A stretch of DNA of 64,000 nucleotides, from contig JAHZKX010000017.1 of assembly GCA_022600195.1 (NCBI GenBank), positions 1 to 64,000 of the forward strand. Reading direction: 5' to 3'. Under the pieces are notes generated by a model that saw nothing but the letters and a program-made list of their open reading frames with translations, searched no databases and was not told where the DNA came from. This DNA comes from Planctomycetota bacterium. GTDB taxonomy: Bacteria > Planctomycetota > Planctomycetia > Planctomycetales > Planctomycetaceae. A program made the translations under genes and the position numbers. Positions 30,986 through 40,465 of the stretch are shown in pieces (position 1 is the stretch's first letter; the number at the start of each line of letters is the position of its first letter).

Positions 30986-31175
30986 TCATTTAGAAAGTTT
31001 CCAACTCTCGACATTTATCTATCGTAGTGAATAATACTCACAGAGGGGTTTCATTGAAAACCCAGTATCATTGTGGAATGTTTCTCCTATCTCGAGCCTG
31101 TTTAGGAGCTATGCTTTGGGTAAATCGGCGATTGAGTTTTCTTGCTGAATTTGAACTTTATGAGGGGAATAGGAC

Positions 31176-31628
31176 GTGGTACGAAAAGACGCAATAATCG
31201 GGTTGCACAAGCAGCTTTTGAATAGAAGAGACGAGCTCAAAAAACTTGTAACTGATAGCTCAGAAGGTTCTTCTGCCAGCCGCGCCACTGTAGAAGACAG
31301 CGGGGATGCCGCAATTCGCGAAACCCGCCAGGGTCTGGAATCGCATTTGGCTGAGATAGAATATAAAGAGTTACTGCAAATTCGTCGCGCGATCTCTCTG
31401 ATCCAGGAAGGTCGTTATGGTCATTGTGAGAATTGCAATAAAAACATCCCGATTGCAAGGCTTAAAGCGGTTCCCTATACGATGTTTTGCGTCGATTGTG
31501 CGCAACAGCGCGAATCATTGGGCTTGTCCAGTCAGGACGTTCATAGCGATTGGGAGAACGCCTACGAATTTGAAGGGCGGCTTAAGGATCAGGATGTCAG
31601 AATCCACGATTTAGATTTGGATAAATAA
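31176..31628 (+). CDS. TraR/DksA family zinc-finger protein
   Basis: Four-Cys zinc finger YGHCENCNKNIPIARLKAVPYTMFCVDCAQQRE; GTG start. Confidence 0.9.
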   Translation: MVRKDAIIGLHKQLLNRRDELKKLVTDSSEGSSASRATVEDSGDAAIRETRQGLESHLAEIEYKELLQIRRAISLIQEGRYGHCENCNKNIPIARLKAVPYTMFCVDCAQQRESLGLSSQDVHSDWENAYEFEGRLKDQDVRIHDLDLDK

Positions 31629-31919
31629 TCTTTCCTTCCGATAATAAGCGAAAGAGGGTCCGTCCAACCTGATTGAGTTGATACCCCTCTCCACAAATTC
31701 CTTTTCGCTCATACCAGTTTTCATTTGTGGAGAGACCACTTCAATCAATCTCGTGACCTTCAACCGCATTGCAGAAAACCACATTATCGGCAGTTGCCTG
31801 AATGTTGGTTTCCCGTAATCAAATCGTCTGGCAGTTGGCGAAGGAATGCCTCATTTTGCCGTAGCTAGAAATAGCTAAAATGCAAAAATGGTCCTGAGTC
31901 ACGCTGAGAGATTTGCATT

Positions 31920-33443
31920 ATGAAAAATCGTTACACACTCGCGATAGTGCTGGCACTAATTGCCTCTTCTTCTCTATGGAATTCTTTTATTGAATTTCCA
32001 TTGAATTCAAAACAACTGGAAGCAAAAATCCCTTCGCAGGGAAAATCAAGGATCCAGAACACTGCCCACTTACCTATGTCATCTCTGCATGAAGGAAGTA
32101 AACATCTTGCTAAAATTGCAAAAGTAGCAACACCCAGTGTAGTACATATTCAATGCGAAAGACAAACACCACGTGGAGCAGTAGAAGAAACAGGATCCGG
32201 CGTCATCGTGCGAGGCGAAGGAAATTCTGGATTGTATATCGTCACGAATCGACACGTGGTTCGGGATTCCAGTGGTAAGTCGATTTCCATTCAATTGCAT
32301 GATGGTCGTGAGATTCATCCAAAACGCAAGTGGGAGGACAAGGACACTGACTTAGCAATCTTAAAAATTGATGTGACCGACGTGACTGCCGCGGAATGGG
32401 GTAATAGTGACAAACTCGATATCGGACACATGGTTCTGGCGATGGGAAGTCCCTTTGGATTAAGTGAATCAGTCACCTTAGGAATCATCAGCGCCAAGGG
32501 ACGTCGTTCGCTCCAGTTAGGAAGTGGTTCGGAAGTTCTCAATCAGAATTTTTTACAAACAGATGCTGCCATCAATCCGGGAAACAGTGGTGGACCATTA
32601 ATCGATCTTGAAGGAAAAATCATAGGTATCAATACAGCCATCGCTTCCAACAGTGGTGGTAATGATGGCATCGGTTTCAGTATACCCAGCAAACTGGTTC
32701 GTCATGTATTCAATCAGCTTGTCAAATATGGCCAGGTCTATCGGGCTTATCTTGGTGTTCAGCTCGATCCCGAATTCAGCATCGGAACCGCAACCCGGTT
32801 GAAGATGGACCGCGTGCGTGGTGCCCGCATTGTGAAGGTTATTTCTAATACTCCCGCTTCGCGTGCCAATTTGAAATATGATGACATTGTTCTTAGCTTT
32901 GATGGCATCGATGTTCTCGATCAGAATCATTTGATTAATCTAGTAAGCCTGACTCCCATCGACAAAAGAGTCAGCGTGGTGATGTTACGCAATGGCCGCA
33001 AAGTGAACGTAATGGTGGAACTGGCAAATCGTAGAATCCTTGACGAACTGGAACGAAAGCAGAAAGAATCTCAGCAATCTTCAAGACGATTGGGAACCTC
33101 TGCGGAACCGATGAGCTTTCAGCGTTTTAAAGAGAAGACAGACCAGGATGTACTTGCTGGATTACAGCTGGCTGCAATGAATGAGGAGCTGGCAATGCAG
33201 TTGGGTTTCGAAACGTCTCAACCGGGACTGCTTGTGATGAATGTGGATGAGAACAGTTCTCTCTATGGAGTCGTTGATTTATATGATGTCATTGAAGAAG
33301 TGGCTGGTACACCCGTGCGTAACCTGAATGAATTCCAGCAAGTATTGCAAAAGAACAGGACCCTTAATTCTCTGGTTTTGAAAATTTCCAATGGAAACAA
33401 AGCAAAGCCACATCATCAATTATTGATCTGGCAGAGGAATTAA
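31920..33443 (+). CDS. HtrA/DegP-like serine protease with two PDZ regions
   Basis: IVTNRHVV (His), DTDLAILKI (Asp), AAINPGNSGGPLID (Ser); PDZ-like YDDIVLSFDGIDVLDQNHL. Confidence 0.93.
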   Translation: MKNRYTLAIVLALIASSSLWNSFIEFPLNSKQLEAKIPSQGKSRIQNTAHLPMSSLHEGSKHLAKIAKVATPSVVHIQCERQTPRGAVEETGSGVIVRGEGNSGLYIVTNRHVVRDSSGKSISIQLHDGREIHPKRKWEDKDTDLAILKIDVTDVTAAEWGNSDKLDIGHMVLAMGSPFGLSESVTLGIISAKGRRSLQLGSGSEVLNQNFLQTDAAINPGNSGGPLIDLEGKIIGINTAIASNSGGNDGIGFSIPSKLVRHVFNQLVKYGQVYRAYLGVQLDPEFSIGTATRLKMDRVRGARIVKVISNTPASRANLKYDDIVLSFDGIDVLDQNHLINLVSLTPIDKRVSVVMLRNGRKVNVMVELANRRILDELERKQKESQQSSRRLGTSAEPMSFQRFKEKTDQDVLAGLQLAAMNEELAMQLGFETSQPGLLVMNVDENSSLYGVVDLYDVIEEVAGTPVRNLNEFQQVLQKNRTLNSLVLKISNGNKAKPHHQLLIWQRN

Positions 33444-33516
33444 TGACCGTGAGAAAAATTATGGTTTCGTTCTGAATTGAAATTCATCCCTCAATAAGAA
33501 TCTAGATCCAATAAAA

Positions 33517-33549
33517 AAGCCAGGTCAGATAATGATTCTGACCTGGCTT
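33517..33549. terminator. Bidirectional Rho-independent terminator (convergent htrA-like / DUF11)
   Basis: 13-bp perfect stem AAGCCAGGTCAGA-TAATGAT-TCTGACCTGGCTT with flanking A/T-rich tracts. Confidence 0.9.
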
Positions 33550-33578
33550 TGTTTTTGAATTTCTCTGAGTGATTCTGA

Positions 33579-35792
33579 TTAGTCTCGATAGAACCGAGTC
33601 AATTCTTCAAACAGAAGTGGGTCGCGGATCGAATCGCTGGCGAGACGTGCTCTGAAGCGATGGTTCCCTTCAACCGTACCTTGCACGATCACCTGGTAAC
33701 TGATTGAATCTCCAGGTGCCAGATCTCCCAGTGATTTGAAGACAACCACTCCATTCTCTGCAATATACTGAGTTGGACCAGTTGCTGAGATCAAATGCAC
33801 TCCTGGTGGCAGCTCACAAGAAATCGAAACGTTTGAGGCAGATTTACTACCATCATTTTTGACCACAACTTTGTATCCCGTTTCGGTACCAATTTCGACG
33901 GGATCATCTAAATCTGAAATATCCAGAACGAGCTGAGCCGTGCCTTCAATTCGAGTTTGCAGCTGAGTATCTGATTTTACATTATGCTCTGAGATGGCCC
34001 GAACGTGATGGACAAAGTTTCCAATGGTCTTGGTTTTCAAGTTCAGATTCACATTAGCAGACTGGCCAGGTTCCATACGTCCGAGGAACCAGCTGATAGT
34101 TGAATCTTCAGGATTAAACTGTCCGCCGTGATCTGCCTTCACAAATTCAAACCCTTTGGGAATTTTGTGTAAGATTCTGACGTTGTTAGTGGCAGCAGCT
34201 CCATCATTGATCGTTGTAATAACGTATTTCGCACTTCTACCTTTATAGCGAAGTCCGGGACCGTCAATGGCAACCTGCACTTTAGGTGCAATCACATTCA
34301 CTCGTGCTTGTGTTGCTTGAGTCAGGCCACCTTCTGCTTTTGCCCGAACTTTTACAACTTGCTCACCACCCAGTACGGCAGCCAGTGCCAGACGAATTGT
34401 ACGTGTTTCACCGGGGTTAAGAGAACCGACCTGCATCTGCAGATATTCAGCTGTCACATGCTCTAAACCTTTAGGAATTTCTGCTTCGAGTACAACATTG
34501 TGCAATGTTCCAGTACCCGGATTCGAGATCGTCACAGACTGAGAAGCAGGTTCACCAATCATAACATTCGTAGGTCCCTTGACTGCAACTTGCAGAAGAG
34601 GTTCCGCTACCATAAATGATTCTGACAACGAGTTCGTAAATCGTACGTTTGCTGTCGCTGCGATTGAACCACGCTGACTGGGTATCAGGGAAACCCGAAT
34701 CGTTTTTGTTTCGCCTGCTTTTAATACATCGAATTTCCATTCCAAATGATCACGACTGGAACTCGGACTGGGAACTGCATTTGTCAGTCTTACAGAGACA
34801 GGAAAGAATGCTTCTACCTGAACATCTTTGGCAGACTGCTTGCTTTCATTCTTGATCTCCAGTTCAAACTGGCACTCCTGACCTACGTTAATCTCACTTT
34901 TCTTAATCCATTTGTGAGTAATTTTTGATTCCGATACTTTGGCAGAAGTACCAATGGGCTTTGTAGCAATATTCTTAATGCTACGATTTTTGGGAGATGC
35001 CGAGATTGTCACTCCCGAGGGCTGAGTTTGCTTAACGTTCTTTTGAGTATTCCCGAAAGTTAAGTTATGTTTATTTCCGGCTCGCTTTTGGTCAGGAATT
35101 CGTGGAATTGCCACATTGGATGAACGAGGAGCAGTCTGGCTAAATTCGGTTGGCAACCGAAATTGCTGCTTCTTTTCCTGTGCGGCACTGACCTGCTGAA
35201 TTTTCCCTTTGGAACTTTGATGATTGCCCTGCTGATATTCTGCATGCACAATTTTATTCTTACCAGATCGATCGGAAGAGAACTCTTCAAATCGATATTT
35301 ATTTTGAGTGTTGGCAGGTGCAGAGTGACCAACTTGCTGTAACGATGATTGCTTTCTTTCAGCTGTTTTTGTTTTGGTTTTGGTTTTGGTTTCCAGCCGA
35401 CGATAAGGACGCTCTTGCCCGAACAGTTCCTTATAGTAATTGGGAACCTGTGAAAGCCTGGCTTTGTCAGTTGGTTTGTATTGAGATGATTTCGTTTTCA
35501 CAGCAGAAGTCTGTTTGGGCTGTGAAATCGTGATGCTTCCTGTATTACTGATTCCAGGAGAACCCACTTTCCCATTCTGACCGGAGAAAAACTGATTCTT
35601 TGTCTTTGAAGGGGGAATCGCATCGAAGGGGGACTTCGACTCGAAAATGCGATCATCGGCGGTTGCGATACTCGCACTCATTACCATAGTTGAAAATATC
35701 GCGAGCATCATTTTTCCGCGTCGCATTTTGCTTCTCCTTACCGATTGGAATATTCTGCTGGACAGGATTTGATTTTTGATTTGGATAGTCAT
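33579..35792 (-). CDS. DUF11 repeat-containing surface/secreted protein
   Basis: Repeated NDGxxxxxNVxIxxxxPxGxxFVxA...L..GxxxxxxxxxKT modules; N-terminal signal sequence. Confidence 0.88.
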   Translation of the reverse strand: MTIQIKNQILSSRIFQSVRRSKMRRGKMMLAIFSTMVMSASIATADDRIFESKSPFDAIPPSKTKNQFFSGQNGKVGSPGISNTGSITISQPKQTSAVKTKSSQYKPTDKARLSQVPNYYKELFGQERPYRRLETKTKTKTKTAERKQSSLQQVGHSAPANTQNKYRFEEFSSDRSGKNKIVHAEYQQGNHQSSKGKIQQVSAAQEKKQQFRLPTEFSQTAPRSSNVAIPRIPDQKRAGNKHNLTFGNTQKNVKQTQPSGVTISASPKNRSIKNIATKPIGTSAKVSESKITHKWIKKSEINVGQECQFELEIKNESKQSAKDVQVEAFFPVSVRLTNAVPSPSSSRDHLEWKFDVLKAGETKTIRVSLIPSQRGSIAATANVRFTNSLSESFMVAEPLLQVAVKGPTNVMIGEPASQSVTISNPGTGTLHNVVLEAEIPKGLEHVTAEYLQMQVGSLNPGETRTIRLALAAVLGGEQVVKVRAKAEGGLTQATQARVNVIAPKVQVAIDGPGLRYKGRSAKYVITTINDGAAATNNVRILHKIPKGFEFVKADHGGQFNPEDSTISWFLGRMEPGQSANVNLNLKTKTIGNFVHHVRAISEHNVKSDTQLQTRIEGTAQLVLDISDLDDPVEIGTETGYKVVVKNDGSKSASNVSISCELPPGVHLISATGPTQYIAENGVVVFKSLGDLAPGDSISYQVIVQGTVEGNHRFRARLASDSIRDPLLFEELTRFYRD
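35365..35392. repeat. (GGTTTT)n microsatellite encoding (TK)n in the DUF11 protein
   Basis: gtttttgttttggttttggttttggttt; protein ETKTKTKTKTAE. Confidence 0.8.
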
Positions 35793-36242
35793 GACGAGAT
35801 TCGTGAGATTGGGTAGATGGATTTGGATCAGTCACGAAACGGGTTTGCGACTTTTATCCATCTCTCTATATCGGGTGTAACGATTGCTATAATTGAATGA
35901 GATATACTGATTTTTGAAAATAAATGGAGATTACAAGATTTTCCGATTATGACGATTTCTTAGTTCTCCACCGCCGCTAAACAACAACCACACCATAAGT
36001 CCTTATTAAACAAGGTATTATGTGGCTGTCTGAGTTCGCTGTCTTCGTAAAATCAACTACCCGGGCCTGCTGCCGCTCTCTGAACCGGGTCACGTTTGTA
36101 CCGGATCAGCATCACCCGGTTTTCAATCAAAGAATATTGGCTCCTTATGATTGACTCCTGAATAGAAGCCTTGAAAATGAGTGTGTTGTTTCAAGCAGGA
36201 GCATTTTTAAAGGAATCAAATCGTTCGATTACCTGAAACGTC

Positions 36243-36989
36243 ATGAATTCGCCTACTCAAAGATTTAATATCCCTCAAAATCAAGATCGCGCAATGCAGA
36301 TCTACATGCTGGGATGCGTCGATTTCGACTCGTTGCTGCTGCTACAGGAACGTACGCTACAAGAAATGCGCAGAAAGGAATCAGATCAAGCGGTCCTTTT
36401 TATTTGTGAACACCCACCCATCGTGACCATAGGACGGGAAGGAAGTCTCAGGCAGCTAATCGGTTCTGAACAGGAGCTCAAGGCCGGTCAGATTGAAGTA
36501 CGCTGGATTAACCGTGGTGGTGGTGCCTTATTTCACGCACCAGGACAACTGGCCGTCTATCCTGTCATTCCTCTGAAACGAATCGGTCTGGGAATTCCTG
36601 ACTATCAAACCGGTCTTTCACAAGCAGTCATCAAGATGGCAAAGGAACAGGGAGTAGTGGCTCACACCCAACCTGGTTCTTCGGGTATTTTCAGCCGTTG
36701 TGGGCAGTTTTCCTTCCTGGGGGCTGCGATTAAATCATGGATTTCTTACTATGGGATGTATATAAACGTTTCACCAGACATGAAGTTATTACGTTTGATT
36801 GATTCCAACCAGAACGACCACCGTCTCACATCACTGTCAGCAACGCTGACGCGCGAAGCCAGTATGAGTGCTGTTCGGGAGAGTCTCATGAGGCAGCTTG
36901 TGTCACAATTTGGATATCAGCAGACACATATTTTTACGCAACACCCCTTACTACATAAAGTGAAGAATCAAGTTTATGTCCACACTTAA
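36243..36989 (+). CDS. lipB: LipB-like octanoyltransferase homologue lacking canonical catalytic Lys and Cys
   Basis: CEHPPIVTIGREG, NRGGGALFHAPGQLAVYPVI, TSLSATL; overlaps lipA by 14 bp. Confidence 0.85.
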   Translation: MNSPTQRFNIPQNQDRAMQIYMLGCVDFDSLLLLQERTLQEMRRKESDQAVLFICEHPPIVTIGREGSLRQLIGSEQELKAGQIEVRWINRGGGALFHAPGQLAVYPVIPLKRIGLGIPDYQTGLSQAVIKMAKEQGVVAHTQPGSSGIFSRCGQFSFLGAAIKSWISYYGMYINVSPDMKLLRLIDSNQNDHRLTSLSATLTREASMSAVRESLMRQLVSQFGYQQTHIFTQHPLLHKVKNQVYVHT

Positions 36990-37875
36990 TATATTGTCAG
37001 ATCCTCAACCAGCGCCGCGACAGCGACTTCCAAAATGGCTTAAAAGACCGCTACCCAAACCGGGAATGTCTTTTACAAGTAATGTCATCGAAGATTTGAA
37101 TCTGGTTACTGTTTGCGAAAGTGCCAAGTGCCCGAATCGAACTGAATGCTGGTCACACAAAACAGCAACTCTGATGATCCTGGGAAATGTCTGCACCCGA
37201 CCTTGTGGATTTTGTTCTATCCCCAAAGGCAAAACGGAAACAGTTCAGATAGATGAACCAGAACGTGTTGCGGAAGCGGCAGCTCGATTGGGATTGAAAC
37301 ATGTGGTGATCACATCTGTCACACGGGATGATTTGCCAGATGGTGGAGCAGAACATTTTTATAATTGTGTTCTGGCCGTGCGCGAACGCACGGGGGCTGA
37401 CATTGAAGTGTTGACTCCCGACTTCCGAGGTGACCGTAAGGCTATTCAGCGTGTGATCGAAGCGCACCCTGATGTATTTAACCATAATACGGAAACAGTC
37501 CCTCGGCTGTATCATCGGGTTCGTCGCAACGCAGTCTATCAAAGAACCCTGGATCTGTTGATTCAGGTCAAGGAAACGGATCCTTCGATCGTCACAAAAA
37601 GTGGTATCATGCTGGGGCTTGGTGAAACCAGAGAAGAGGTTCTGGAAGTGTGCGCTGATCTGCGGGCGACAGGTTGCGATATGATTACCATTGGGCAATA
37701 TTTACAACCAGCGCCTGAAAATTTACCGGTGGAGCGATTTCTACCTCCCGAAGAATTTGATGAGATAGGAGATCAGGTACGTGCTATGGGATTCAAGCTG
37801 GTCGCCAGCGGCCCCTTTGTAAGATCCAGCTATAATGCTGGCGAAATGGCGGCGGTACTGGAGAATGATTCCTGA
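36976..37875 (+). CDS. lipA: Lipoyl synthase (radical SAM)
   Basis: CESAKCPNRTECW, CTRPCGFC, VLTPDFRGD, NHNTETVPRLYHRVR, FVRSSYNA motifs. Confidence 0.97.
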   Translation: MSTLNILSDPQPAPRQRLPKWLKRPLPKPGMSFTSNVIEDLNLVTVCESAKCPNRTECWSHKTATLMILGNVCTRPCGFCSIPKGKTETVQIDEPERVAEAAARLGLKHVVITSVTRDDLPDGGAEHFYNCVLAVRERTGADIEVLTPDFRGDRKAIQRVIEAHPDVFNHNTETVPRLYHRVRRNAVYQRTLDLLIQVKETDPSIVTKSGIMLGLGETREEVLEVCADLRATGCDMITIGQYLQPAPENLPVERFLPPEEFDEIGDQVRAMGFKLVASGPFVRSSYNAGEMAAVLENDS

Positions 37876-38127
37876 ATGGCCACCCCAATAGTCGTTCCTC
37901 CGGTGGGCTGCCCGAATCAGGATTTGACCGTAAGTTTATGGCTGGCTCGAGTGGGGGAACAGGTATTCGCTGGAGATCGAGTGGTTGAATTGCTGATGCC
38001 GGGTATAATTTTTGACGTCGAATCTTCCTGTTCGGGAATAATCACCTCTTATGAATGTCAACCTGGCACAAAAGTCCGGGAAGGAAATGTCTTGGGATGG
38101 ATTGAACAAGAACAGCTAGACTCATGA
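37876..38127 (+). CDS. Stand-alone lipoyl/biotinyl-like domain protein without the modifiable Lys
   Basis: MATPIVVPPVG...VSLWLARVGEQVFAGDRVVELLMPGIIFDVESSCSGIITSYECQPGTKVREGNVLGWIE. Confidence 0.85.
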   Translation: MATPIVVPPVGCPNQDLTVSLWLARVGEQVFAGDRVVELLMPGIIFDVESSCSGIITSYECQPGTKVREGNVLGWIEQEQLDS

Positions 38128-38184
38128 TATAACTCCCATAAGCACTAGGCTCTATTTTTTATTGAATATACATGTGGATGACGA

Positions 38185-39240
38185 ATGACAACGGATCAAA
38201 TAAAAGGTCATCAATCAATTCTTGAAATGCTGAATCGCGCATTGTCGCGAGGCCGAATGCCTCATGCATTATTGTTTGCGGGAGATGCAGGCATTGGAAA
38301 AAAACGGATTGCTTTGTATCTTGCTCAGTGTTTATTTTGCCAGCAAACTGCCACCGATCATCTAAGTTGTTGTCATGAGTGTGATTCATGCAAACAAATG
38401 GCCGCGGGTACGCATCCGGACTTGATCTCCATCGAATGCCCTCCAGACAAAGCGATTTTACCCCTAAGCTTGATTATTGGCAGAGACGAAAACCGGGGAC
38501 GCGAGGGAGTTTGTTATGAAATGTCGCTGCGTCCCATGCTGGGAAATCGTCGAGTGGCGATCATAGATGATGCAGATAAAATGAATGCTGAATCTGCAAA
38601 TGCCTTGCTCAAGACTCTCGAGGAACCTACTGCGAACTATCTAATGATCTTGATCGCAAGTGAACTGGATGCCATTCTGCCTACAATACGTTCCCGCTGT
38701 CAAACCATTCGATTTGGTCGTTTATCAGAAGAAGACGTGGCAGAATTATTACTGCAGCAAGAACTGGTTGAATCTGAAGATCAGGCGTTTCAAATTGCAC
38801 GTTTCGCGGAAGGTTCACTGAAAATAGCCAGTCAGCTACTGGATGATAATTTGAAAGTGCTTCGTGCCAGCATCACAGAACAGCTTGGTAAAAAGCCTTT
38901 TTTACCTCAAGTTTTTGCACAAGTCGTCATACAGGCCATAGATGACATTGGGGGGAACACGGCAGCACAGCGTAAAACAGCAAACTGGATTATCAAATTC
39001 TGTGCTGATTTTTATCATCAGGCATTACAATCTGCATCAGGATATAACCAGGGTATAAACTCTGAGGAACTCAGACGGTTTGTTGCTGGTTTATCGGGAG
39101 AAACGGAAGATCGGATCGAAAAAATCGGGAATCTTCTTGATAGAATGATCCAGACGGAAGAAGAAATCGCTAAAAACGTGACAATTTCATTGTGTATCGA
39201 AAGCTTGAGTGAAGACCTCAAAGGTATACTGATGAAATAA
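38185..39240 (+). CDS. holB: DNA polymerase III subunit delta'
   Basis: GRMPHALLFAGDAGIGKKRIALYLAQCLFC, ADKMNAESANALLKTLEEP, ILPTIRSRCQ motifs. Confidence 0.92.
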   Translation: MTTDQIKGHQSILEMLNRALSRGRMPHALLFAGDAGIGKKRIALYLAQCLFCQQTATDHLSCCHECDSCKQMAAGTHPDLISIECPPDKAILPLSLIIGRDENRGREGVCYEMSLRPMLGNRRVAIIDDADKMNAESANALLKTLEEPTANYLMILIASELDAILPTIRSRCQTIRFGRLSEEDVAELLLQQELVESEDQAFQIARFAEGSLKIASQLLDDNLKVLRASITEQLGKKPFLPQVFAQVVIQAIDDIGGNTAAQRKTANWIIKFCADFYHQALQSASGYNQGINSEELRRFVAGLSGETEDRIEKIGNLLDRMIQTEEEIAKNVTISLCIESLSEDLKGILMK

Positions 39241-39430
39241 CGCCACATCTCTTATTTGGAGTTGTGAAATCTACTGCTTTTCAAAAATACTGTATTCTCT
39301 TGGAATTGGTAAAGAGTGGTAGGCGCAGACTCGCTATAATAATTAGCACGGGCAGTCACTGTAATTTTCATGTTGATTATTTTTATTCCACGAAGGCTCC
39401 CTCAATCATATTTTAATGAATTTATAATAT

Positions 39431-40282
39431 ATGAATAACGAAGTTTCTGGATATATTGTACGCTATGGGTCCACGCGATCTATTGGAGAGTTCAGTTGGA
39501 AGGGCAGTCCGGCATTAACTCGCAATGCTGCTGTGATTATCAAAAGTGAACGCGGACAGGAATGGGGTGAAGTCTTATCACCGGCAACAGAACAGGTGCG
39601 TTCTTTCATGAACAAGACCGGTTCAGCGGGAAGAATTATTCGGCCGGTTACAGATGATGATTATCGGCAACGTGACAAGAGTCGTCATGAAGAGCGGAAT
39701 GAATTTCTGGGATGCCAGGAACTGGTCGATGAGCATAAACTGCAAATGCAGTTAGTCGACGTCGAACATATTTTTGGTGGCGAGCGGGTGATCTTTTATT
39801 ATCTCGCCGAGAAACGTGTCGACTTTCGGGAATTGGTGAAGTCTTTGGCACGAAAATACCGGTCGCGTATTGAAATGCGACAGATCGGAGTTCGTGATGA
39901 AGCAAAGCTCCTGGCAGATTATGGTGATTGCGGCAAACCGGTTTGCTGTGGAACTCATCTAACAGAAATGCCCCCTGTTTCCATGAAGATGGCCAAGTTA
40001 CAAAAAACGTCTCTCGATCCGAATAAACTTTCGGGCCGATGTGGGAGACTCAAATGCTGTCTACGATATGAGTATGATACTTACAAAAGCTATAAGAAGG
40101 ACCTGCCTCCCGTTGGTTCGACTGTCGTAACCAAAGAGGGGGAGGCAAAAGTAATGAACCAGGAAATTTTGTCAGAATGTGTCCAGGTGATATATCAGGA
40201 TTCTCGTAAAACAATTGTCCACAGAAAAGACATACTGGAAGTGATCAAAAAGAAAAAAACAGAACCTCCTACAAGTGAATGA
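39431..40282 (+). CDS. PSP1 domain (RicT/YaaT-like) protein
   Basis: KRVDFRELVKSLARKYRSRIEMRQIGVRDEAKLLADYGDCGKPVCC, LSGRCGRLKCCLRYEYDTY. Confidence 0.92.
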   Translation: MNNEVSGYIVRYGSTRSIGEFSWKGSPALTRNAAVIIKSERGQEWGEVLSPATEQVRSFMNKTGSAGRIIRPVTDDDYRQRDKSRHEERNEFLGCQELVDEHKLQMQLVDVEHIFGGERVIFYYLAEKRVDFRELVKSLARKYRSRIEMRQIGVRDEAKLLADYGDCGKPVCCGTHLTEMPPVSMKMAKLQKTSLDPNKLSGRCGRLKCCLRYEYDTYKSYKKDLPPVGSTVVTKEGEAKVMNQEILSECVQVIYQDSRKTIVHRKDILEVIKKKKTEPPTSE

Positions 40283-40303
40283 CCAGCAATGGGTCAATCT
40301 GGG

Positions 40304-40332
40304 AAAACCGGGCCTGAAATACCCGTTTTTTC
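40304..40332 (+). terminator. Probable Rho-independent terminator after the PSP1 gene
   Basis: AAAACCGGG-CCTGAAATA-CCCGTTTTTT imperfect hairpin followed by a T-tract. Confidence 0.6.
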
Positions 40333-40465
40333 TGAAGAGCCCCTCAATAATTTTAAATATCTATAATGTTATCTGGCAAGAAAGTCTTGACCGGAGGCGA
40401 TCAGATCGAAACACTAGATCTAACTCTCTTTAAAAAGATCTTGTTTTTTAAAGATTTCAGAAGAT

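Noticed and set aside
36000-36240. Possible structured leader RNA upstream of lipB (CCGGGCCTGCTGCCGCTCTCTGAACCGGGTCACG...CACCCGG)
   Set aside because: Some GC-rich complementarity, but no known riboswitch consensus could be recognised by eye.
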